Of a stretch of 64,000 bases of DNA, positions 1-11,100 are shown in pieces (within the stretch, counting starts at the first letter, position 1; the number at the start of each line of letters is the position of its first letter). The position numbers were made by a program, and so were the translations under genes. The notes under the pieces were generated by a model that was not told the origin of the DNA, did not search any database, and worked only from the letters and a program-made list of their open reading frames with translations. The stretch comes from Buxus sempervirens (taxonomy: Eukaryota; Streptophyta; Magnoliopsida; Buxales; Buxaceae): NCBI GenBank assembly GCA_947561395.2, contig OX387185.1, positions 41,674,602-41,738,601 on the forward strand, read 5' to 3'.

Positions 1-590
1 CAAAGTTCTCTTTAATTTCTGAATCTTTATTCACAAACAACAGTACCAAATATTAACAAATTTTCCATCTAACTTAGTGTTAGCTAATACACACCGATTT
101 AATCTGGATCAAATTCTAAATGTCAGAACTCAATAAAGAAGGCAATTAAGATTCTAAAATAGTTCAAGAGAAAATATAAAATTACCTGCTACTACTCAAT
201 GTCAATTGCTTAAGAGAGAGAGAGGCGGTACTAGTGTATCAGTTGTAAAGGAGATTGGTAGAGCTTTGATTAAATGGGTAATTCAGACCTGTCAGCTCTC
301 CTGGGATGGGTTTGATATACCAAGTATCAGATTTAGGTCAAACCTGGGTTTCATCCAACTCGCTGGTATTTTAGGTTTAGGATCTTTATATGTTTTTGAT
401 ATAATAAAAGCAAAAAATTTCAATGAACAAACATTCTGAAAATCCTGTGAAAGACTAAAAAAAACCCAAACTGCATCAAAGAGGGCAGACGTAGTGTTCA
501 ACTCAGATAGCAAACAATCTAATAGATGGAAACCAAACGGACGAACAAAAACAGAAAGAGATTAATGTTCATAAACCATATACACGATAG
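1..590. other. Non-coding flank downstream of the GeBP-like gene
   Basis: AT-rich sequence immediately 3' of the minus-strand GeBP-like gene. It probably holds that gene's 3' UTR in its right-hand part. Short open frames occur on both strands, but none resembles a known protein. I see no repeat with clear ends. Confidence 0.5.
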
Positions 591-1568
591 CTATACTAAT
601 TTGTCCATGGCTTTCTCAAGAACCAACCTTGAACGGCGAGCCAACACATCCAACTCTGCGATCCGCAGCTCCTGCCACCTTTTTGTGAACTCATCTACTT
701 TCCGCTGTTTAGAAGAACCATGATGAACGAGAGCCATTTGAACCTCTTTCAAAGAGCTTCCGAAAACATCTAAAACAGTTTTAGCAGAAAAGGTTCCATC
801 CCCACCAACACTTTTGCTTGGCAAAATCGATTCCTCCTTGTGGGTATCGAGATTTGATTCAAAATTAACCCCCACATCATTATCAACATCATCATCCTCG
901 CCGTCGTCATCGTCGTCGTCATCATCATCATCGTTTTCAACATAATCGTCCCTATTCTCGTTAACGGCCGCAACGGAAGATTGAAGAGCGACTAACGACG
1001 GATCAGGAGAAAAACTCACCTTGACCCTAACCCTCCCGGAGTTTTTCTTGTTATTGCCAAGAAACGGAGACGAAGATGAGTAGGAAGGATGCCAGAGCTG
1101 CTTAGAGAGATCGAAAAGCGAACGATCATGGGAACTGAGGAGGGAGGGATCGAGACCGCGGGAGATCCGAGCGGAGATCACATGGAACTTCTTTCGCAGG
1201 CGGCGAAGCTTCTCGGAGAGCTGGGACTTGGTGTAGGGCTGCGGAATGGACTGGGAGAAGCGATGGTAGAAGACATGGAGGTCACGAGGGAAAGCGAGGC
1301 AGTGAGCGGAGGAATCGAGTAGGCCCTGGAGGAAGCGAAGCTCGTCGGACTCCGTCCAAATGCGGTGGAATTTGAAAGGCGAAGGCTTGAGATCATCGCC
1401 GTCGATGAAATCCTCACTAGAGTCGAGGGGTTCGTGCTTGGGGACGAAATTAGGGGAGAGATATGTGCTAGGGTTAATGTGAGGGGGATCTGAGGTTTTG
1501 CGTTTGATTGGAAGCTTGCGAGCGGCAATTTTAATGGGGATGAGCTGAGGGTCTGGGGTGGACGCCAT
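591..1568 (-). CDS. GeBP/STOREKEEPER-family (DUF573) transcription regulator
   Basis: Intact single-exon gene of 325 aa. Known family role: plant-specific DNA-binding regulators related to GLABROUS1 enhancer-binding protein and potato STOREKEEPER, acting in the nucleus. Seen here: a basic N-terminal segment (about residues 15-25), the DUF573 domain at about residues 67-160 starting FHRIWTESDELRFLQGL and including the basic stretch LRRLRKKFHV, a run of Asp/Glu at about 212-228, and a C-terminal helical region (about 268-325) ending in the family's leucine-rich pattern. The frame stays open 78 codons upstream, but that part is low-complexity and the chosen start (MASTPDP) fits the family and an intronless layout. 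The acidic run comes from a GAT/GAC microsatellite at about 885-935. The family assignment is strong. The exact paralogue is unknown. Confidence 0.9.
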   Translation of the reverse strand: MASTPDPQLIPIKIAARKLPIKRKTSDPPHINPSTYLSPNFVPKHEPLDSSEDFIDGDDLKPSPFKFHRIWTESDELRFLQGLLDSSAHCLAFPRDLHVFYHRFSQSIPQPYTKSQLSEKLRRLRKKFHVISARISRGLDPSLLSSHDRSLFDLSKQLWHPSYSSSSPFLGNNKKNSGRVRVKVSFSPDPSLVALQSSVAAVNENRDDYVENDDDDDDDDDDGEDDDVDNDVGVNFESNLDTHKEESILPSKSVGGDGTFSAKTVLDVFGSSLKEVQMALVHHGSSKQRKVDEFTKRWQELRIAELDVLARRSRLVLEKAMDKLV

Positions 1569-2124
1569 GGCTTTGGATTTGGTGTGTGTGTTTGGATCTT
1601 TTTGGGCTAGTGGTGTGGGTTTGATGAATCCGCAAAAGGAGACGAAGAGGAACCCTTGCTCTCTCTCTCTCTCTCTGGTTTGAAGTCGCCGGCTAGCTTG
1701 GTTTGGTAACGCTCCAAATAACTTTCTTCTAAGCTGCGGTTGACCATACTTCTTGCTTTCGTTTTGTTGCTTATTCCAAGCTTTTTGTAACAAAATAACC
1801 ATATTTGGTTAGTTATCACTTTTTATTCCTCTTAGAGCAAAAAGCAATCTAATTGTTTTTCTTAATAATAATGAAAAAGCAATTTTTATGCTTTCGAAAT
1901 TACTAAGCATGCTTTCTTGATTTTCTGCTAGAAGACAAACCCGAACCAAACAGTTTTAATTCATATAAAATTAAGATATATTTACAAAAAGTGTCTAACA
2001 TGTAAAATTAAGATATATTTACAAAATAAAGATCTGGCATTACAAATTTAGGAGACTTACAAACGATTTGTTGACAAAATTATAGCTTGAGCCCTCAACT
2101 TAGCAGCGACATACATAAAATCCC
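1569..2124. promoter_or_regulatory. Compact interval between the POT1 stop and the GeBP-like start
   Basis: These 556 bases hold both the 3' end of POT1 and the promoter/5' UTR of the GeBP-like gene, since both genes read on the minus strand. A (CT)n tract at about 1660-1676 lies roughly 90 bp upstream of the GeBP-like start, in GA orientation relative to the gene, as is common in plant 5' UTRs. The part from about 1810 to 2060 is strongly AT-rich and would supply POT1 polyadenylation signals. I could not fix a TATA box. Confidence 0.45.
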
Positions 2125-5100
2125 TTATGTCACTAGTCTGGTGCCAAATATTCGATAACGCCTACTTCCCCAAATATCATTTTCATCCAGATAGTAAGAT
2201 TTTATGCAACACTGAACCCATGGTGGATTTCTAGGCGCATCCTCGATTGCCTTTCCGTTATCTGTTTCTTGTACTCCGAGCAATTTGTTCCACTTCCCTG
2301 TCATCACATCAACAGGGGGAAAACCCCCAAAAAACTTTTCCTGTCAAAATAGGGGGGGAAGGAGTCAGTTATGAGGAAGACTACTGAACAAAGTACCAAT
2401 TCAAATCTATTTGGGAAATGTAAAATTTTCCTGTTTTCGCCCAAAAAAAAAAAAAGTCCTGGGGTCCTTATTTATACTGATGAACCATGAAGTATAACCT
2501 GAAGAAGGGTACCACTAGAAACAAAAAAACCCCTCTTTTTTTTTTGGCCTTTAAAGGTGACAATTTTTCCTCTCAAGACCAAAGTAAGAGAAAGCAAAGT
2601 TAGTGTGCTGCAATGATACCGCTCTACCTTGCTCTTGTTGGGCTTCCCTTTGCAACTTTCAAGACAACCAAACATGAGGTTTGGTCATCCTGCTTATGTT
2701 GTGCCATAAAGCCAGTTGAATCAGGCAAATGCATCAGTAGATAATTTTAGTTCTCAAAAGTTTTGAAGCATGCAATATATATGCACAAGGCAATGTACGA
2801 AGAAGGAAATGCACATACTGTATAAAAGTTTGTAAGCAAAGCCTTAAGCCCAAAGTGTCATATTTCTCATCCAAGCCTGAGAATAAGAAGTTAAACAAGA
2901 AGAATTCTCACCCCGTCTTCAGAATACAAAAAAGCATGGATTCTTGCAGTTGGGTCCTCCAGGGTCAATCTGATCCTATATATCCTAATAGGGGAATGGA
3001 AATCCTCAACCCGCCATGGAAAAGATGATACAATCCGCACAACGGACTTAAATTTTGCTGTTACCTGTGATATGTAAACTAATCTTGAGACCATACAAGG
3101 TGGTTTAATTTATGAGGGAAAAAAATGGTAATATAAATGCTTAACTTCAGATAAGTTCGAAACTACTAGCTGTGTTGGGGTAGGGAAGAAGATCATTCAA
3201 ATTTGAATAAAATTGAAGAAAATGGCTTTTCCAATTGATTACACACAAAACAAACTAAAAACTACAATAGCAAAAGGATAAAATAAGTGCTTGACTAATG
3301 CTTACAGCCACCAAATTGTAAAGACAGGTTTGCTTGCTATTCTCATTTTTTGAAATGAAGCTATCATATAACAGATTATGTTTTCAACCTATAAAATGAA
3401 AACCTATCTAAATGTTGTTCCTTCTGACACAAATAGTTTGTAAAGAAGAAGGAAGTCACCTTTGAATATGTGAGAATGTCCATTAGTGTAGCAAATGGTA
3501 TGTGTTCATAATCTGTCTCTGAAAAGGAAACACTAGGTGTAAATAAATAAAAGAAAACCGTATGTGGATCCAAGTATCCTTGAACATAGCAAAGCATGAG
3601 AACCTGTAATACAAGAAGGCCTAGGAAAGCTCGATAATGGCATGCGATCCCGTTCTGATGATACACGTTCATCATGAAACCTGATTTGAAAAAATCAACA
3701 GTCAATGCAACAAAAATATATCTGGATCTGATGCAGAACATAGTAAAAACAGCACATTTTTCTTGTGGTTTATTAATGCCAAGAAGTAATAACCTTTGAC
3801 GTTTTATTATGGTGTTGTCCTCGTTTGGCAAGAATCGAAGCTTAGTAAAAGGCATCACCACACCATGCCACAACCCAAAGCGATCTTGACAGATTATGTT
3901 AATGAATTTCACCCATCTACCAGTACCTAGTAAGTGGAGGCCAAGCTTTTGATCACTTTGATCGACCATCACCCTAAATACGGTTCCAACTGAAGGGAAT
4001 GTACATAAGATATCTCTTGACAAAGGTAATGGATCCAAATTTAAAGGAAGTGGGTGTTCCATTTCATCTTGTCGCCTGCCATCAATGAATAAATTAATAT
4101 TCTTCGTTTTTCTAAAATCCATCACCATTTTAACATGAAAATAAGTGGATATCTATAAACAGTCCATATCTAATATGAAAATTGGAAAAAAAAATAAAAA
4201 ACTGTAATGATATGCAATCATTTTACTTCTAACAAAAAAAAATTTTAGTAGGTCAAGAATACTATTGAACCACTATTCCAGTAGCAACTTGTCAGAATGC
4301 TTTCTATAACTTGGAAATTTGAGAAACCCATTGGGAAGCAAGGATAAAGTACCAGTACAACTTGGTAGCCAGTTAAATGATTTGTGACATTTGGATTAGT
4401 TTGATTCTAGGTTCTGACTCTAATTTCATTTTTTTCAAGACCTGAGAAAGCATCTATGTACTACAAAAGTATAACGGAAAGGTTCAAAGTGCCAAGTTCC
4501 GATCAAAAAGCATAAAGCAATAAATCTTTAATTTGCTATTATAGCATCTGAAGATAAAATGGAAATGAAAGGGGACTTCAAACTAACAGGAATAAAAAAC
4601 AGAGATTAGAGCAGGCATGCAGCACATTCACTCAATTTTGGAAGTTAATGCTAAAGTCATCCAATCCAACTGACCTCTTTTTCCTAGCATGTAAGCTTGG
4701 ATTAGATAATTCAAGGAATAAATCATACATGGATGTATAAATTTTCATATATATACACACAGTCAATCAGTAACCAAATGCCTTGTCCCAACTAATTTGG
4801 GCCAGCAACATTACTTTTGTTTCTCCCATCTGAATCTGTAAAAAGACCATAGTATGCTATGCAAATTCTTTCTGACTGACTCTTACCTATGTTATCTTTA
4901 ATCTTCCACTCTACCTATATCTTTCAACGAATACCCTTGCACCTTGTCACATCTACCTCCTTATGTATTCACTTCACAAGTCCAAACCATTTTAACTTAC
5001 TTTTCTTTATCTTTTTACTTCTATGGGCAACACTTAGCCACTCTCAGATATGTTCATTCCTTATCATTTATAGTCTGCCCACACGTCCATATCTGCATCT

Positions 5101-8100
5101 CAACATCGCTCATCCCATGCAAATGTTTTGTTTTTCCTTCATATATCAAGATAAGCCTAATGAGTCAATGACTATCTTGTAAAATGCCACAATAGATTTA
5201 GCAAAACCATGCACCACCGCTAAACTAATGCAGTTGGTAATTCCAAAATAGGTTAGTTGGTAATTACCGCTAAACTAATGCAGATCTTGTTCTTAAGCTT
5301 GAAACTGGTAACGTCCAAAAGATATAGCAATGTCACAAAAAAAATATATTGCCAGAAAAAGAAGCTTAGCCTGGTGTAGGTCCCACAAAAGCAAGTTCCA
5401 AGAGGGACAATACGGCAACATACTTAACCTCTGGCATTCTTATACAAAGTGACTGCTCAAAGTATAATCTACATCACCTGAGGCTTTTTGCCATCATATT
5501 AGTATAAAAAGTGGTTTCATCCAATATAACACATCGCATTTACATTTTCCCAACAAACTTCCAAAATTATTACCTTGGATTATCTAGTCTCACAAGCATC
5601 CATGCACATGCACATGCACACACACTTAAATACGAATAAGCATCTGGATACCAATCTACCATATGAATTTATAATGGTAGATGCATAGCAATATCTAGGT
5701 ATTGTTATTTATTTTACGATGAAGAGAAAGAGTCTAAATTAAATTTTTTACAAGTGCAACTTTTATTTTCATACAAAACTATATTGAATAAACTAAACTG
5801 AAAAAATACTTACTTTGCTTGAATATGTAATGGAGGAGTATCAGTTCCATCCCACACAAAGACCATCCAATCATCTTTAGAAGCTTCACAAACATGAAGA
5901 ATCTTATAGACAGAGCATTGCCAGGAGGGGAAAAATGATTAAGTCAGCTTTCTCGACACATTTAAATAATTTTTTCTTCATTAGAAAAATACCAGCCAGC
6001 CCAGGTTTAAAAAAAAAACTAATACAAAAAGTTAAAGCAGTATATGTTGTGTTACCTTGCAAACCAAATCAAAGCGCTTTCCTTCCTTGATCTCTTTTAA
6101 TGACAGCAAGGATTCACTTGTCCCTATCAAGCATATGCATGAATGGAAACTTAGAAATCATGATAAAAACTCTAAAAAGAATCAACAGAATTTCTTCCAT
6201 TAAATCACCAAATAAATAACACATATTTTTCCCCAAGTCCACAATGGAAAGCCAAAAGGAAAGAAAATGAAGCACAAAAGTATTCAAATAACGACTGTCA
6301 ACATTTAAGAAAGTCAAAAGAAATTCCTCCACCTAACTAAACTTGCTTGCATCATCCATTGGTCCTTTATTATTATTTTTTTTTCATAAGTAAAGGAACA
6401 GGTAATCGTTGGTCCTTTATTATGTATAATAAAAGCTGTCCTTCTTAACATTTATAAAGTTTTCAGCATAAAAGACACTAGAATGACGGGGATATTTTTT
6501 CCCCCATTGACAAATTTGTTTTAATTCGGATTTAGTTTGTGAAGAGGAATCATGCACAGGAACACATGGACCACATGGATCTAGCATCTCCATCTAGTAA
6601 GTAACAATCATGCGAGACAGAAATTATTAATTAGTAGAGTTATTAGTAATTAACTTAATAAATTTTTTTCATTAATAAAAGAAGACTGACACAATTTTCT
6701 GCATTTAAATACAAATAGAGAAGTAAACAAAAACACCATCTGCATTAGAACTTATATGTATATGGTTTAATTTTTACATAAAAGAAAAATACAATATACA
6801 GAATAAGACTATTCCATAGGGCTTATAAATTCATATTATTAGTAATCGATACGAGAAAACAAATATTTATTGCAATAACTAATAACAAATTAGAAAATCT
6901 TAGAAAAGAATTTAATTAGCCAATACTAGATGAATTACTTCTAGCTAGGGGTGCAACTCGGTTTGGTTAAAACTGAACCCAAACCAACCCAAACGGATGT
7001 TTGGTTTGGGTTGGGTTTTAATTTTTAAAACATTTGGTTCAGTTTTGGTCTTTAATACACTAAATTGAACCGAAACCCGAAAGTACCAAAATGTAACACC
7101 CCAATAAGCCGCATCCCATCCCCTTTAGACTAAGATTAGCTAAGGAATGTTAGCAAAGGCCCTAATAAACTTAATAGCAATTTTGTGAACAAAGGCGTAT
7201 ATAACGCCTAGAAAATGGACAATAAACAAGTGTACAAAAATACCTGATGAACATGGATGCAACATATAATATGTGTACAGCAAAGCTAACTATAAGATCA
7301 TGCATTTAAAGTATATTTCATGAAGAAAATGTAGCAAAAGAACCCAATAAAGGTTATATACACAGTTCTACAAAAGTGGGTCATCTAAGTATCTCACATC
7401 TCTCTCTATCTACATAAATCCAAAATAACATATACATGTATCTATGTAGTCCTAGTAGGTCTGAAGAAGTCTTTTTCTCTGTATCCCAAAACTTTCTCTT
7501 TCCCCTTATCGGCTTTTGCTCCAGATGTCGACGGATATAAAACAAAACCGATAAACCACGTTTGATGAGACGAAAGTCCCAATAAACAACACTATGCATG
7601 CTTTTAAAATCACAGTTCATGCAATATCTTTTTAAATCCATGATGCACACACTATATCAAAATTCGATGCAACATGCCAATATACATCATCAAAGCTCAC
7701 CAATAATGTTCAACAGATGATAATAAAGGCATTCATAACTTACTTCGATTATGATTATAAACAAAGAATTTCTAACATGCTTTCATTAATCAATAGAACT
7801 AACATTAAAATATATTAACTTTATGCAATAACAGTCACTTTAGTCTCATTCCATTTATTTGATTAATTAGGTGGTTTAATTATAAAATGTCGTGACCACA
7901 TCTAACTCTACAGGTTTCCCATGTAGGTTAGACATCCACCCGATTCCCCTAGGTATTGGACATCCACGTGAAGCTTGGGCATCAGCCACCGATTCCCCTT
8001 GACGCTGGAAATCAATAGAATCATCGGCCTCAAGCCGGAAGCAAAGTACAGTGAAACAATAGTATCAAAGGTCACAATATTTGTACTTAAACACACCCAC

Positions 8101-11100
8101 TTAAGTTATACGGATCCGCATCTTAAGTTAACATTTTATGTCTTTCCTTTCCTTTGTATTTCATATAATCATTTCTATGTTAATAGAATTATATTTCTCA
8201 AATACAGCCCATAGGACCACTGCCATTTATATGAGCCCAAGTCCATATATTTCTTTCGTAATTCATAATTACCCGGGCCATTACCCCATGGGTTTACATC
8301 TCATTTTTAAATCATGGGCCTATGCCCTCATGCTTCCATACATTTAATCTTAATTCATTCATTTCGTGTCAAAAGTTTAAGCACTGCTTTCTCATGCAAA
8401 AACGTAACATCACATTTATCTCATTTTATAAACATACTATACTCATATGCATCATAAAATAAATTGCAACATCATATAACAGCAAATTATAACAATAATA
8501 ATCTCATTTAAATCTTTATTTATGAATTTAGAAACCTTGAAATAATTGTATGAAAATTTGGGCTAACATACACTTTTTACTAAAATGCAGTCAAACTGCA
8601 GATCTAGTTTTTGACTTTTACCAAGTGTCAAACCTGATTCAACTGGTGAAGAATTAAATAGTGAGCCATGCACCAATAGAAAGGTCTACGAATCTAGTTT
8701 CTAATGCATCAAACTGTATGTAATTTGAAGTTTCCTAGAGAGAGTTTTTGAATTACACTTTTTCCTAAAATGCAGTCAAACTGCAAATCTAGTTTTTGAC
8801 TTTTACCAAGTGTCAAACCTGATTCAACTGGTGAAGAATTAAATAGTGAGCCATGCACCAATAGAAAGGTCTACGAATCTAGTTTCTAACGCATCAAACT
8901 GTATGTAATTTGAAGTTTCCTAGAGAGAGTTATAGCTGTTTTACTACAGGTGGTTACAAACAATCTCACAATACAAGGACACGATCCATCTAGTTTCCCT
9001 GATTTCTCTTGCAAAACCATGAGTTCCAATTGGCCCCAAATCACTTCCATTCAATTATAAATACCTTAAATTAAATTTTAAGCTATTAGCTTAAATCTTT
9101 ACGCATTATTTTCATGTCTTCACACGTCAACGAAATATTATGCGATTTTGAAACAGTTAACAAGACTGTTTTCATTCGTAAACTTCAAGGTAAGCAACAC
9201 CCTTCTAAGTAATTTTGATTTAGTTTTCTTGACTTTAAAATAAATTTTCTGATTCTTTCTACTGATATAGTGTTTTGGGTGATAATATGATCTATTTTGT
9301 GTATATTTGTGTTCATTTGATAGGGATAAGTTAAGAAACCCAAATGGTATGCTTCCTAGGTGTATCCTATAGATTTTGAGCTCTTGGGTATGTAAGTTAT
9401 TGTAGTTTTGGATGTTAGAGTTTTAACCATTAAAATAGGTTCAGATTTGGGGATTTTGTGGTATAAACATTTTAGTTTTATGTTAGGTTGCATTGGAGAT
9501 TCTTTGTTGATAATTAGTAATGCTAGACAGTGATAGAAAGGTCTGGGAAGTATTAAAAAAAAGGTAGTATAGGAAACAAGCTTTAGAATTTTACGAATGG
9601 AAACAGTCCTGTTAATTGTTTCAAAATCGCACAATATTTCGTTGACGTGCGAAAACATGAAAATGATGCGTAAAGATTCATGCTAATAGCTTAAAATTTA
9701 TTTTAAGGTGTTTATAATTGAATGGAAATGATTTGGGACTGATTGGAACTCAGGGTTTTGCAAAAGAAATAAGGGAAAATATATAGTTCAAGTCCTTGTG
9801 TTATGAGACTGTTTGTAACCACCTGTAGTAAAATGGCTATAACTCTCTCTAGGAAACTTCAAATTAAATACCGCTTGATGCATTAGAAACTAGATTCGTA
9901 GACCTTTCTATTGGTGAATGGCTCGCTAGTTAGTTCTTCACCAGTTGAATCAGGTTTGACAGGTCAAAAACCAGTTCTGCAGTTTGACTGCATTTTAGGA
10001 AAAAGTGTATGTTAGCCCAAATTTTCGTACAATTATTTCAAGGTTTCTAAATTCATAAATGAAGATTTAAATGAGATTATTATTGTTATAATTTGCTGTT
10101 ATATGATGTTGCAATTTATTTTATGATGCATATGAGTATAGTATGTTTATAAAATGAGATAAATGTGATGTTACGTTTTTGCATGAGAAAGCAGTGCTTA
10201 AACTTTCTACACGAAATGAATGAATTAAGATTAAATGTATGGAAGCATGAGGGCATAGACCCATGATTTGAAAATGAGATGTAAACCCATGGGGTAATGA
10301 CCCGGGTAATTATGAACTACGAAAGAAATATATGGACTTGGGCATGATCATATAAAGGGCAGTGGTCCTATGGGCTGTATTTGAGAAACATAATTCTATT
10401 AACATGGAAATGATTATATGAAATACAAAGGAAAGGAAAGACATAAAATGTTAACTTAAGATGCGGATCCGTATAACTTAAGTGGGCGTGTTTAAGTACA
10501 AATATTGTGACCTTTGATACTATTGTTTCACTGTACTTTGATTCCGGCTTGAGGCCGATGATTCTATTGATTTCCAGCGTCAAGGGGAATTGGTGGCTGA
10601 TGCCCAAGCTTCACGTGGATGTCCTATGCTAAGGGTAATTGACGTTAGGATGTCCAATACCAAGGGGAATCGGGTGGATGTCTAACCTATATGGGAAACC
10701 TATAGAGTTAGATGTGGTCACGACATTTTATAATTAAACCACCTAATTAATCAAATAAATGGAATGAGACTAAAGTGACTGTTATTGCATAAAGTTAATA
10801 TATTTTAATATTAGTTCTATTGATTAATGAAAGCATGTTAGAAATTCTTTGTTTATAATCATAATCGAAGTAAGTTATGAATGCCTTTATTATCATCTGT
10901 TGAACATTATTGGTGAGCTTTGATGATGTATATTGGCATGTTGCATCGAATTTTGATATAGTGTGTGCATCATGGATTTAAAAAGATATTGCATGAACTG
11001 TGGTTTTAAAAGCATGCATAGTGTTGTTTATTGGGACTTTCGTCTCATCAAACGTGGTTTATCGGTTTTGTTTTATATCTGTCGACATCTGGAGCAAAAG

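Noticed and set aside
3376..4128. A 250-codon minus-strand open frame across POT1 exons 6-8
   Set aside because: It reads through introns 6 and 7. Homology supports three separate exons (3794-4075, 3604-3680, 3460-3518) joined in changed frames.
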